Counted from the first letter of the stretch, positions 24,641 to 33,680 are shown. The stretch: 41,293 bases of DNA from Planctomycetaceae bacterium (GCA_007694185.1 RECD01000149.1:1-41293); one strand, 5' to 3'. Numbers and translations are program-made. Notes: generated by a model not told the origin, from the letters alone.

Positions 24641-27320
24641 TCCGCAACAACTGCTCGCCGCTCATCCGATAGGCGGCGTCGTGCGGGCAGGCGTAGACGC
24701 AACTCGGTTTGCCGTCAAGGCTACGACACAGGTCACAGGTCGTCGCCTTTTGCTGGATGACCGGGATCTTGCGATCGCCTCGGTCTTCGTAAACCGGCTT
24801 CAACTTGCCGCTCCGCGGGTCGGCTTCTAATTTCGGAAAGCCGTGCATGTTGATGTTGCCGTAGGGACAATTCTGGGCACACAGCCCGCAGCCGATGCAG
24901 TAATCCTCGATGCGGATTTCCATCGAATCGCCGTTGCGATGGATCGCGTCGACCGGGCAGCCGACCAGGCAGTAGGGATCGAGGCACGACCGACAACTGC
25001 TGGCGACCAAGAAGCGATCGAACCGCAAGCCTTCGCGGACCAACCGGGTGACGCCGCCGTGGGTGTCCGCGCAAGCCTTCGTGCATTCGTCGCAACGGGT
25101 GCAGCGTTCCAGATCGAGCACCAACAGGCTTTGGCTGAGGAACAGCCCCTGATCGAGAAAATCGTCCGCTCCGACGACATCGATCTGTTTCCGCACCGCG
25201 TGCTCGCGCCGCAAGATCGCCCCAGCCGCCAAGACCATCGGCGCGAGCAATTGCGGGAAGCGTCGCATCAACTCCTCAAAGTCTTTTCCTCGGATACGGA
25301 TCAGTTCCACGTGATCGAGTGCCGAGTAGGTCGCGTTGTGCCGGCCGGCGGGGAGCTTCGATTTCACCGCGCCAGCGGCCGTTCCGAGCACCCCGTCCAC
25401 GCCGAGCGACTTGGTCAACAAGCCGACTTCGCCGAAGTAATTGCCAGGAGAGACGTATCCCAAGACCCGCTCCGAGACGCCGAACCGCTGGGTGGTTTTG
25501 ACGAACCCGAGCCGATTGATGTAGACCGCGTCGGCCGGTTCGTCTTGTCGGAAAATCGTTTGCCCCGGCTCGACCGATATCAGCCCCACGCGTTCCCGCA
25601 GGTACTCGGCCGCCTGCTGCCGCTGGTCGTCGTTCAAGCCTTCGAAGATCGGCAGCGACGCGAGCTGACCTTGCAGGCTGCGGTCGCGATAGACGCGATC
25701 GAGGAATTCGCGGGACACCTCATTCCGCCGGATCATGTAGAGCACGTTGCGACGGATCTCGACGACCGTGGACGGTTCGACCGCGACGACCGTGGCCGAA
25801 CGGGGGTAATTGTTCAAGCAGGTCATCTCACCCAAGATCACGTCGGCCGGGGTGATCTCGATCCGCACGTTCTCCCCGAGCTTCGTGCCGTTCAAGTCTT
25901 GAATCCGGGCGGTCGCGTTTCCGTCCTCCTGCTGGCCGCGGCGTTCCCAAAACCGCCAGAATCCTGAACGGCGTCGCGACTCCGCACGCCCCCGCGACTT
26001 GAGGCTGACTTCAAACCTCCCGTCGACAATCACGAACGCGGTCGAACCCTGCTCCCCTTCGCGGCACAACACCTCGCCGGCCGCGACCTTGCGGAGCTGA
26101 AAGGCGCTCTGGTTGAACTGAATGAACTTCGGCGGCAACCCCGAAAACAGCGGGATAGCGAGCAGCTCACGGACATCGACTTCGGGGCCGTCGGTTCCGC
26201 GATTGGCAGCCAAATAGGCAGGCTGGAATTCGAGCGCCCCGGTCGGGCAAGAGATGACGCATTCCCCACACGACACGCAGGAACTCTTCCCCATCGGGTC
26301 GTCCAAGTCGAACCCGATGTGGCTGGCATAGCCCTTGCCGAACTTGCCGATGACGTGATTCCCCTTGATCTGGTTGCAGCCACGCACGCAGCGAGCGCAG
26401 AGAATGCACTGGTCGGAATCGACGATCACCATGCGGCTGGAACGATCCCGCTTGGCAGGTGCGCCGGCAGGCGCGACATGGCGATCGCCCGTTCGGCCGA
26501 GCTGGCCCGTCTGACCGGCAAGCAGGTCTCCCGGACCGGACGAAAATCGGCTTTTCGAAATCCCCAACCGCTCGGCCAGCTTCGCCAATTCGTTGCCGAC
26601 GCCGGGAGTCACTGCGGCGGCCTTGGCAGGAGCGTTCGGTGCATCTTTACCAACCGGCGCACCCTTGCCACCGGGCTCACCCTGCTGGCCGGCTTTCCCC
26701 TCCGGCTCATCGCCACGGGCTTGCGGCAGGTGATCGGCGACCAGCAACTCGGCGAGCGTTCGGCAAGCGTTTTTGACCCGCGTCGCCGCTTCTGGGTTGG
26801 CACGACTCTGGATCGTGTGGACTTCCATCCCGTCCGTGACCTGCTGCACACAGGACGGCACGAGCTTGCTGCGAGTCCCGCGCCGAGTCTGCTCGACCGC
26901 CTCCACCATGCAGATCCGACAGACCCCCACCGGCGTCATGTGCTCGCGGTGACAGAGCGTCGGGATCGGGTGGACGTCGCCGGCCGAATGAACGAACGCT
27001 TCCGAAGCCGCGTCGTAAATCGTGGTCGGCCGGGGGATCGCGTTGCCCTCGGCGTCACAGCGGATCGAGCCTTGTGAATCGCGCAGCGGCATCGCCTTCT
27101 TGACGGTCACCGCCCGCCCGTCGATGGTCAACCGGATATCGGTGTCGAAGTCGGCGGCGGTGGAACTCTTGACCCGTACCAACCGCCCGTCGATGTCGCG
27201 GGCGAACAGCCCCTCGTCATCGAACGGTTTGGCGGACTCCTCGCCACCAGCCGAGGCCGCGGCAAAGTCGATCGTTTGGGTCGCCAATTCGCGGCGACGG
27301 CTCAGTTCCTCAGAATCCAT
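24606..27320 (-). CDS. Multi-cluster iron-sulfur protein with NuoG-like N-terminus and two cyclic-nucleotide-binding-type domains
   Basis: 904 residues from ATG 27320 (the longer frame adds an Arg-rich stretch). A NuoG-like [2Fe-2S] domain has Cys 123, 134, 137 and 157 (TLCHREHM, GVCRICMVE, VPSC). After a Gly/Pro-rich linker (200-295) come two [4Fe-4S] motifs, CILCARCVRGC (305-315) and CVSCGECVISCP (348-358). Two CNB-type domains follow (about 385-545 and 545-720), each with phosphate-cassette-like sequence: ILGEMTCLNNYPRSATVVA and YFGEVGLLT...RHNATYSAL. The C-terminal 160 residues resemble four-cluster B subunits of molybdo-oxidoreductases: CTRCDECTKAC, CRSCLDPYCLVGCP, CIGCGLCAQNCP and CDLCRSLDGKPSCVYACP. 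The His/Cys cluster of NuoG is missing. Last gene of a four-gene operon, overlapping the NuoEF-like gene by 11 bases. Role: electron wire from NADH:flavoprotein to haem proteins, possibly ligand-gated (inference). Confidence 0.9.
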   Translation of the reverse strand: MDSEELSRRRELATQTIDFAAASAGGEESAKPFDDEGLFARDIDGRLVRVKSSTAADFDTDIRLTIDGRAVTVKKAMPLRDSQGSIRCDAEGNAIPRPTTIYDAASEAFVHSAGDVHPIPTLCHREHMTPVGVCRICMVEAVEQTRRGTRSKLVPSCVQQVTDGMEVHTIQSRANPEAATRVKNACRTLAELLVADHLPQARGDEPEGKAGQQGEPGGKGAPVGKDAPNAPAKAAAVTPGVGNELAKLAERLGISKSRFSSGPGDLLAGQTGQLGRTGDRHVAPAGAPAKRDRSSRMVIVDSDQCILCARCVRGCNQIKGNHVIGKFGKGYASHIGFDLDDPMGKSSCVSCGECVISCPTGALEFQPAYLAANRGTDGPEVDVRELLAIPLFSGLPPKFIQFNQSAFQLRKVAAGEVLCREGEQGSTAFVIVDGRFEVSLKSRGRAESRRRSGFWRFWERRGQQEDGNATARIQDLNGTKLGENVRIEITPADVILGEMTCLNNYPRSATVVAVEPSTVVEIRRNVLYMIRRNEVSREFLDRVYRDRSLQGQLASLPIFEGLNDDQRQQAAEYLRERVGLISVEPGQTIFRQDEPADAVYINRLGFVKTTQRFGVSERVLGYVSPGNYFGEVGLLTKSLGVDGVLGTAAGAVKSKLPAGRHNATYSALDHVELIRIRGKDFEELMRRFPQLLAPMVLAAGAILRREHAVRKQIDVVGADDFLDQGLFLSQSLLVLDLERCTRCDECTKACADTHGGVTRLVREGLRFDRFLVASSCRSCLDPYCLVGCPVDAIHRNGDSMEIRIEDYCIGCGLCAQNCPYGNINMHGFPKLEADPRSGKLKPVYEDRGDRKIPVIQQKATTCDLCRSLDGKPSCVYACPHDAAYRMSGEQLLRIIDRDGKAELG

Positions 27321-29301
27321 TCGGCTGATCCCCCTCGAGGTCCGGCCCGCCGGCCGTGGATATTTCTTGCACGCCCGACGACGCCTCGTCTTCAGACATG
27401 CCACCGTCAGAGACTGTCGCGGCGGCGTCACACCGTGCCGCTACCAGGTCCGGAAAAAACCGCAGCAGCGTCCGCGCCGGGTTGCTGGCGACCTGACCCA
27501 ATCCGCAGATGCTGGTCGCTTCCATCACGCCGCCCAACTCCGTGATCACGTCACGAACCACGGGCAATTCGCCGGCCGCGATCCCGCCACGCTCGATCCC
27601 GCTGACCAACGACGTGATCTTTTCGGAACCGATCCGACAGGGGACACACTTCCCACATGACTCGTTGCGAAAGAAACGGCTGCAAGCCAACGCCTCAGCG
27701 ACGATGTCAGCCTTGGCGCCATAGACGACCAACCCCGCACCCAACATGAATCCCATCGCCCGCGACACGTTGATGTCGAGCGGCAGATCCCGAACATCGA
27801 CTTCCTTTACCCCTGCCCCAGCCAACGTCTTGGCGAAGCCGGAGGAAAACTGATCCGCGGGAATTTTCGCGGGCCACAACCCGCCGGACGGACCCGACAA
27901 CGCGACCGCCTGCGGCGGTTCCCCGTCGCGCATCCCGCCGGCATAACGGTCGATCAACTCGCCGAGCGTGATCGCCGTGGGGACTTCATAAACGCCCGGA
28001 CGGGCCACGTCGCCGCTGATCGAAAACAGCCGCCGTCCGTGGACCCTTTCCCCTTGGCCAGCAAGCTCGAACGGTCCGGTTTTGAACCCCTGATCACGGT
28101 ACCACGCCCCGCCCGACCGATCCAAAATCGCCGGAACCCAGGCGAACGTTTCGACGTTGTTCAATAGCGTCGGCTGATTTTGGTAACCGTTGGTCATCAG
28201 TTCCGGTGGGCGGTTGCGAGGCTCGGCTCGCTTATCCTCCATCGCTTCGATCAACGCGGTCTGCTCGCCACAGATGTACCCGCCCGGGCTGATGAAAACA
28301 TCCAATTGGAACGATTCGCCGGAACCGAGCAGGTCGTTGCCGAGCACCCCGATCCGGTTCGCACGCCGGATCTCACGCCGCAATCTTGCGATCTGTTCCG
28401 GGTACTCGTGCCGAACGTAGATCCAACCCTGATCGGCACCGACGACCAGTCCGCCCAGGATCATTCCTTCGATCACCAAGTGGGGATGTCGCAGCAAAAT
28501 TTCGCGGTCTTTGAACGTCCCCGGTTCGCTCTCGTCCGCATTGCATACGACGTACTTCGCTTTCCCCTCCGCCGCCAACACGTCGCCCCACTTCAGGTAG
28601 GTCCGTCCGCCGGCTCCTCCCATGCCGAGCAACCCCGCCGTTTCCAAAGCGGTCAACACACCCGCCGGGTCGGGGTCCTCCAGATAACGGCGAACGAGCC
28701 GGTAATCAGGCCGCTCGTCCGGGTCATTGCCGTACGGATCGATCTGCCACGCGGTGTCGTCTTTCGCGTTCCCTTCGCCAGGTCCCGCCTTCGCGATGCC
28801 GCTGGCCGCCGGCGGCGTCGACGCCCCATCCGGTCGTTGAGCCAGCGACCAATCGGAATCCGTGTCGGCGTCCGGTTGGCCTCCGTTCAGATACCGTCGC
28901 ACGATCCCGCACAAATCGTCCGCCGTGCGGCCGGCATAAAGCCGTTCGTTGATCAGCACCGCGGGGGCACGGTCGCAACGCCCCAAACAGGACACCCCTT
29001 CGATCTCGACCGTTCCCGCCGACCCCGGCGATCCCGCCGCTCCCGAGCCGGTGTTTTCACCGACTTCATCGTTGAGCCGCTCGATCAATCGCGTCGACCC
29101 GCGGAGGTGGCAACTCATGTCGCGGCAGACGTGTACCTGAACCTGGGGCGGCGGCGTGGTTCGAAAGTGCGGGAAGAACGAAACCAATTCTTGGACGCGG
29201 TACAGCGGCACGCCGCACTCGCGCGCGACGCGGCGTTGGTCCTCGCGAGTCAAATAACCGCCTCGCCGCTCTTGATAACGATGCAGCGCCGGAATGATCA
29301 T
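27310..29301 (-). CDS. Fused NuoE-NuoF-like NADH-oxidising flavoprotein
   Basis: 663 residues. The N-terminal 140 are a thioredoxin-like [2Fe-2S] NuoE domain: VHVCRDMSCHLRG then VSCLGRCDRAPAVLINE, giving the C-x4-C and C-x3-C pattern. A low-complexity linker (about 140-225) joins a NuoF domain with the FMN-site motif GMGGAGGRTYLKW, the NADH-site motif CNADESEPGTFKDRE, an SLBB region, and the [4Fe-4S] motif SCGKCVPCRIGS with its fourth Cys in SICGLGQVASNPART. So it should take electrons from NADH through FMN to Fe-S clusters. Fusion of E and F occurs in bidirectional hydrogenase and formate dehydrogenase diaphorase units, but no hydrogenase or formate dehydrogenase gene is here. Overlaps the cytochrome gene by four bases (ATGA), so expression is coupled. 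Confidence 0.93.
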   Translation of the reverse strand: MIIPALHRYQERRGGYLTREDQRRVARECGVPLYRVQELVSFFPHFRTTPPPQVQVHVCRDMSCHLRGSTRLIERLNDEVGENTGSGAAGSPGSAGTVEIEGVSCLGRCDRAPAVLINERLYAGRTADDLCGIVRRYLNGGQPDADTDSDWSLAQRPDGASTPPAASGIAKAGPGEGNAKDDTAWQIDPYGNDPDERPDYRLVRRYLEDPDPAGVLTALETAGLLGMGGAGGRTYLKWGDVLAAEGKAKYVVCNADESEPGTFKDREILLRHPHLVIEGMILGGLVVGADQGWIYVRHEYPEQIARLRREIRRANRIGVLGNDLLGSGESFQLDVFISPGGYICGEQTALIEAMEDKRAEPRNRPPELMTNGYQNQPTLLNNVETFAWVPAILDRSGGAWYRDQGFKTGPFELAGQGERVHGRRLFSISGDVARPGVYEVPTAITLGELIDRYAGGMRDGEPPQAVALSGPSGGLWPAKIPADQFSSGFAKTLAGAGVKEVDVRDLPLDINVSRAMGFMLGAGLVVYGAKADIVAEALACSRFFRNESCGKCVPCRIGSEKITSLVSGIERGGIAAGELPVVRDVITELGGVMEATSICGLGQVASNPARTLLRFFPDLVAARCDAAATVSDGGMSEDEASSGVQEISTAGGPDLEGDQPNGF

Positions 29302-32300
29302 CGTGCCCCCTCTCGATCCGCCAACCCAATCAACTCGTCTGCCAATTCGCCGAAAACCTGTCGGTCAAATCGCTCGGGGCTGTCCGATTCCCCCCGTTTC
29401 ACCCCATCCGTTTGGCCGAAACGCAACCGATCGGCCAAGCGGTCCAACACTTCCGCGACCGCTTGCGGATCAGCCGCCGGCGGACCGTCTCGCAGCGCCG
29501 CGTGAGCCCCGAGATACCACTGCGCGGCGTGATGCCAATCGGGTCGCCCGGCCGAAAGCGACTCCGATCCCGCGGACGCATCGACGGGAAAAGCTTGCCA
29601 AACCAGCCACTCGTCGGGCAACGGCGCGGGGTCGACCAACCGTTTCAACCAGCGATCCAAGACCGCTTCTGCCTCCCGTGTCGCCGCGGCGATCTCACCC
29701 GCCCCAGCGGCTCGCAACCGAAACGTCTCCATCGCCTTTTCCCACCGCGACGCGTCGAGCGGGAAGGCGGCGCCGAGCCTCGTGTCGTGCAAACCGGCTT
29801 GCAACCAGGCGTGCGGCGTCGGAAAACCAGGCCGCGGCCGGACGCCGACGTCGGCGATACGCAGCGGTTGATGGCAGGCGAAACAATCGTAATCCGACAA
29901 TTCCGGCCAAACCGCCGCCGGCACGACGGAGCTCTGACGCAGATCCTGAAATCGCTCGCCAGTCAACCGCACCGCCGCTCGCAGCGCGATCAGTCGCCCG
30001 ACCGACTGACGTCGCCGCTCCGACTCGCCATCGAGTGTCGCCAAACCGTCCGTCGGCAAATCACCGCCACCATGCAGCGGCAACCGCTGCAAAGCCGACC
30101 ACGGTTCGAACCGCAGCGCCGGGTGCCCGGCGGCGATCAAATCGTGATTCATGTCGCGGATCACACCATCCTCTCGCCGCGATCCGACATGACAACGGAC
30201 ACAGGTTTCGACCCGAGCCACATAGCGCCCCAAATCTCGCATCGGCGCAGTCACCTGCCAATCCGACTTCAAGTGAGGCTCCAACCATTCGGCCGCCGGC
30301 CCATGACAGGCTTCACAAGAAACCCCTTCCCACAACCCGGCCGAACCCACCTCCGCCGTGTCACGGTGCGAATGCTCACGAGGCGAATGACAACTGGCAC
30401 AACGTTCGGCCACCACTTGGTGAAACCGCTGAGCCGAACTCGCCGCGGTCGCGTCCAGCCCGATGACGATCCGGCGCGACCAATCGCCTGCTAAAGTCGA
30501 ACCGCTGCGGCCATGCGGGTCGTGAGCTTCGAATGCCGTCTGGCTGCTGTTCCAATGAGGAAACACGCCGTCCGAATCGGACCGCAGCGGCCCGCCATGA
30601 CAAGTGCTCGCCGCACAGGAATCTCGCCCCAACCAACCGCCCGATCGTGACTCGACCGCTTGCATCGTGGTGATCAAAGTCTGCGCAGCGGCCGAATCCT
30701 CACGACGCGAATCACCGTGCTCCGTCGGCGTAGGCAACGGCAGACGCTGCAAGCTCGAACCATGCAAAGTCAATCGGTGCAAATCCGGCTCAGGTCCCGT
30801 CAGCTCCCTCGCTTCCGGCGAAAACGGAATGCCCCCGCTCCCCCGCTGGTGATAGCTATGACATGTCGTGCAGCGATCCGGCGCGCGATCCGCCATGCCT
30901 CCGGTCAACGCCGCGTCGAGCGTCCGCTCCGGTTCGCCGCCACGATGACACGGCGTGCAGGAACCGATCCCGAGAATCATCGACGGATGATCGAACTGGC
31001 CGACCCATTGCGACCAAGCTGCCTGAGCAGTTCCCTCCAACGTCCGCCCCTGCGGATCGGCTTGCGGATGGCAGACGACGCACGACATCTCGCGATGGGC
31101 GGAATGGTCATAACGCCCCAACCGCAACGTCGGTCGTGGCGTCCGCGGCGAACCGACCAACCGATCGAGTTCCCCCGATGTGTGACAAACACGGCACTGC
31201 TGCTCGACCCCGCGAACCAAACCGTCCCAACCCGCAGAGGCCGCCGCCAAATCCGTTTCACTTGCCGATCGCCGCGACGCACCCGGCACTTCCGAGTTCG
31301 ACCCGCCACCCTCGCGGCCGGGAATTCGAAGCGGGAACGGATCGCTCGAACCGGTTGTCGTACCACCGGCGTCGCGCCGCGCGGCTCGCCGCGTTTCACC
31401 GCCGCCCAACCCCGCCACGGCGGCTCGCGCCACGAGCAATTCACGCAAGCGTTCCAGCGGCTGGCCGTGTGGCAGCCCGAATTGATCCTGTCGCTGACCC
31501 GGCGCCGTCAACGGATGGCAAGCGACGCAGTGCTGGTCGTACCGGATCGGCTGAGACACCGTACCCCAAACGGCTGATTCACCGTCACCCCGACCGCCCG
31601 CTCCGGCCATGCCAAAATCATGGCAGTCGGCACATGCCAATTGCACGATCGCGTCGTCAGCCTGGCCGTCGCGCCGATAACGCTCGCGGTGCTCCGGCGA
31701 CATCCGGTCGAGCCGCATCGCGCCCCGCCGCCCCTCGGCCACCTGACCGGGCAACATGTGCAACGCATGATCGAACTCGAACGGCCGCACGATAGCCTCT
31801 TCCGATTCCGATGAACCCCGCGCCTTTGACGATTCTCCTTTGTCGCCCGGCTCGCTCGCGTTTGCCCCGTCGCGGCGGAGACTGACCAACGATCGAAACT
31901 CCCCATGCCCGTCTTTGGTGAACCCGCTGACGTTGCCGATCGGCGCGGCCGACCCGGTCGCGTCCGCGGTCCGAAAGTTCGCCGTCTCGCGGTGGCAATC
32001 AATGCAAGTCCGATCGTCTCGCGGGATCAACCCGTGGGCCAAGCCGCGATGCTCTTGATGACAACCGGCGCAGGTCGAGTCGACTAGCGTGCCGGCGTCA
32101 TTCAGATTCGCGACGTGGTGGCCGACTTCACGATGACATTCGCGACACTTCGCCGCCGTCGCCTGAGCTGCCGCCGCCGGTTGCAATCGCCATGCGTTCG
32201 CGGCGATCGGCGTGAAGTCGACGTGACAGGCTTGGCAGTTCGTTTCCAGCGCCGCGTGCGCTCGCGACAAAGGCCCGGTGCTCAAGTGCCGCACCCCGGC

Positions 32301-32468
32301 CGGCGACCAACTGACCCAACCGAGGTACAGACCGATCGTGAGCGCAGCGAGGATCGCCCCGAACCATCGCCAGCGGTGATAGCGGCCGCGATCTCGGTAG
32401 TAATCGAGCCGAATCCGCCGGACCCGCATCTTCCCGGTCTGGTCGGTGGGGTCGATCAGTTCAGCCAT
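29298..32468 (-). CDS. Membrane-anchored multihaem cytochrome c, about 15 haem sites
   Basis: 1056 residues. A basic N-terminus and one helix (WFGAILAALTIGLYLGWVSW, about 35-54) anchor it with the bulk outside the cytoplasm. I count 14 CxxCH motifs: CQACH, CRECH, CAGCH, CIDCH, CADCH, CVACH, CRVCH, CVVCH, CTPCH, CTTCH, CASCH, CEACH, CVRCH and CFACH, plus one CAASTCH (C-x4-CH). The first ten form a cytochrome c3/doubled-CxxCH-like part. The last five, starting at SCAASTCHGG, form a cytochrome c554-like part ending DMNHDLIAAGHPALRFE and YDCFACHQPL, and are homologous to the exported cytochrome at 34017. So the gene looks like a fusion. It sits between a cytochrome b-like membrane protein and an NADH flavoprotein, supporting a role as transmembrane or periplasmic electron carrier. 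Acceptor unknown. Confidence 0.93.
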   Translation of the reverse strand: MAELIDPTDQTGKMRVRRIRLDYYRDRGRYHRWRWFGAILAALTIGLYLGWVSWSPAGVRHLSTGPLSRAHAALETNCQACHVDFTPIAANAWRLQPAAAAQATAAKCRECHREVGHHVANLNDAGTLVDSTCAGCHQEHRGLAHGLIPRDDRTCIDCHRETANFRTADATGSAAPIGNVSGFTKDGHGEFRSLVSLRRDGANASEPGDKGESSKARGSSESEEAIVRPFEFDHALHMLPGQVAEGRRGAMRLDRMSPEHRERYRRDGQADDAIVQLACADCHDFGMAGAGGRGDGESAVWGTVSQPIRYDQHCVACHPLTAPGQRQDQFGLPHGQPLERLRELLVARAAVAGLGGGETRRAARRDAGGTTTGSSDPFPLRIPGREGGGSNSEVPGASRRSASETDLAAASAGWDGLVRGVEQQCRVCHTSGELDRLVGSPRTPRPTLRLGRYDHSAHREMSCVVCHPQADPQGRTLEGTAQAAWSQWVGQFDHPSMILGIGSCTPCHRGGEPERTLDAALTGGMADRAPDRCTTCHSYHQRGSGGIPFSPEARELTGPEPDLHRLTLHGSSLQRLPLPTPTEHGDSRREDSAAAQTLITTMQAVESRSGGWLGRDSCAASTCHGGPLRSDSDGVFPHWNSSQTAFEAHDPHGRSGSTLAGDWSRRIVIGLDATAASSAQRFHQVVAERCASCHSPREHSHRDTAEVGSAGLWEGVSCEACHGPAAEWLEPHLKSDWQVTAPMRDLGRYVARVETCVRCHVGSRREDGVIRDMNHDLIAAGHPALRFEPWSALQRLPLHGGGDLPTDGLATLDGESERRRQSVGRLIALRAAVRLTGERFQDLRQSSVVPAAVWPELSDYDCFACHQPLRIADVGVRPRPGFPTPHAWLQAGLHDTRLGAAFPLDASRWEKAMETFRLRAAGAGEIAAATREAEAVLDRWLKRLVDPAPLPDEWLVWQAFPVDASAGSESLSAGRPDWHHAAQWYLGAHAALRDGPPAADPQAVAEVLDRLADRLRFGQTDGVKRGESDSPERFDRQVFGELADELIGLADREGAR

Positions 32469-32518
32469 GCGTCAGTTCGAAACGGAAAACGTGGAAAAGG
32501 GTTCGCTACCGGTATTGG

Positions 32519-33544
32519 CTACCAGTAACGGAGCGCGAAAAAGATGTGAGCGACCAGCAGCACGCAGAGCCCGACGGAAAAGGCGATGTGGAACGGCAAC
32601 CAGGCGTGCAACCAACCGTGCATCCGCCGCTGCAAATGGAATTGACGCCGTTGGTCGGCTAACCGCTCCAACGGCCCGATCACCCGTTCCGCCTCCGCCG
32701 AACAGGCCCGTCGCAACAACCGAAACCAACCCGTCGCACGGCTCGCGTCGCCGAACACCTCGCCACGCGTCGCCCCGTCCAGCAGGAACGGCCTTAATTC
32801 ATCATAAGCCACCCACAGCGACCGCGCGTCGTCCCGCTGCTCGCCGCCTCCCGTCACACCTCGCCCCTTCGTAATCCCCGACTGACCGGCAAACCGCTCC
32901 CGCCGTTCCGCGTCCCGCGGCGCGCCGATGACGATCATCCGCGTCATCTCGGCGCTCCCCTGCTCCCCGAGCAGCTCGCGGAACCGAGTCAGCTCCGCGT
33001 CTCCCAATTCCATCGTCATCACCGAGTCACGCGGCCCGCAAGCCGCGACCATCATTTGGTCCGCATCTGTGACCAACGACGCCGCGACCCGATCGATCTC
33101 GCCAACGATCGTCTCCGCCGGCAACCGCTTCCACATCGCCGTGGGAAGCACGTTCTGCATGATCAAGCCGAACACGCCACTGAACACCGTGAGGATCAAC
33201 AGCACCAACAATAAAGTCGTCAGCCAACCGCCGAGGTGCCATCCCGAGTGAACCAGCCCCAGCGGCAGGCAGGCGAATCCGAACCACAGGTGAGCCGACA
33301 TCCAATACTTGGTCGGCAGCAGACGCATCCGCCGCAAAGCCTTCCGAGGCCACAACAGCATCTCGAACCCGATGATCGCGGCCGCGACGACGCCCAGCAC
33401 CAATCCTGGCAAGCTACCGCCGCCCAACCACACGCCGGCCGACCACGATTCGAACCCATACCAACCGATCAGTCCGATCGTCATCGCCAAGGCCAACAGG
33501 GCCCATAGCAGATGAAATCGCCAACTGTACCGGTCGATCAACAT
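32519..33544 (-). CDS. Five-helix His-rich membrane protein, cytochrome b-like
   Basis: 341 residues. Four helices lie at about 9-30, 42-65, 80-104 and 105-132, then a soluble region of about 170 residues and a fifth helix at 310-338. Histidines are placed as for membrane haem: His 85, 99 and 103 in helix 3 (MSAHLWFGF, GLVHSGWHLGG), and His 309, 313, 319 and 333 in helix 5 (MHGWLHAWLPFHIAF, VAHIFF). This recalls cytochrome b561- or ferric-reductase-like proteins, without a clear family match. It is the first gene of the operon, 50 bases before the large cytochrome. Likely a quinone- or haem-linked membrane partner that passes electrons across the membrane; haem binding is inferred only. Confidence 0.75.
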   Translation of the reverse strand: MLIDRYSWRFHLLWALLALAMTIGLIGWYGFESWSAGVWLGGGSLPGLVLGVVAAAIIGFEMLLWPRKALRRMRLLPTKYWMSAHLWFGFACLPLGLVHSGWHLGGWLTTLLLVLLILTVFSGVFGLIMQNVLPTAMWKRLPAETIVGEIDRVAASLVTDADQMMVAACGPRDSVMTMELGDAELTRFRELLGEQGSAEMTRMIVIGAPRDAERRERFAGQSGITKGRGVTGGGEQRDDARSLWVAYDELRPFLLDGATRGEVFGDASRATGWFRLLRRACSAEAERVIGPLERLADQRRQFHLQRRMHGWLHAWLPFHIAFSVGLCVLLVAHIFFALRYW

Positions 33545-33615
33545 TTAGAGGTCCACTACCGCTAACCAATCCCGATCACGACAACCAGATCACACTAAGG
33601 ATCGTGCGGGAAATG

Positions 33616-33680
33616 AGTGTCCGGTACCTTCTGCGAGGAACTCGCCCTCAGGGTGCCTTGCACAAAAGGTTCCGGACACT
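33616..33680. repeat. Inverted repeat GTGTCCGG(t/a)ACCTT
   Basis: Arm 33616-33630 (agtgtccggtacctt) matches the reverse complement of 33666-33680 (aaggttccggacact) at 14 of 15 positions, around a 35-base centre that has its own small hairpin (ccctcaggg), and is followed by a T-run. Similar phrases recur in planctomycete genomes, so this may be a REP/MITE-like element; it might also act as a terminator. Confidence 0.55.

Noticed and set aside
24606-29301. Part of a standard complex I (nuo) operon
   Set aside because: No other nuo subunits are present, E and F are fused, and the G-like protein carries CNB domains and extra ferredoxin clusters.
29294-30466. Long plus-strand frames opposite the large cytochrome
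   Set aside because: The minus strand carries 15 haem motifs; the opposite frames are Arg/Pro-rich shadows.
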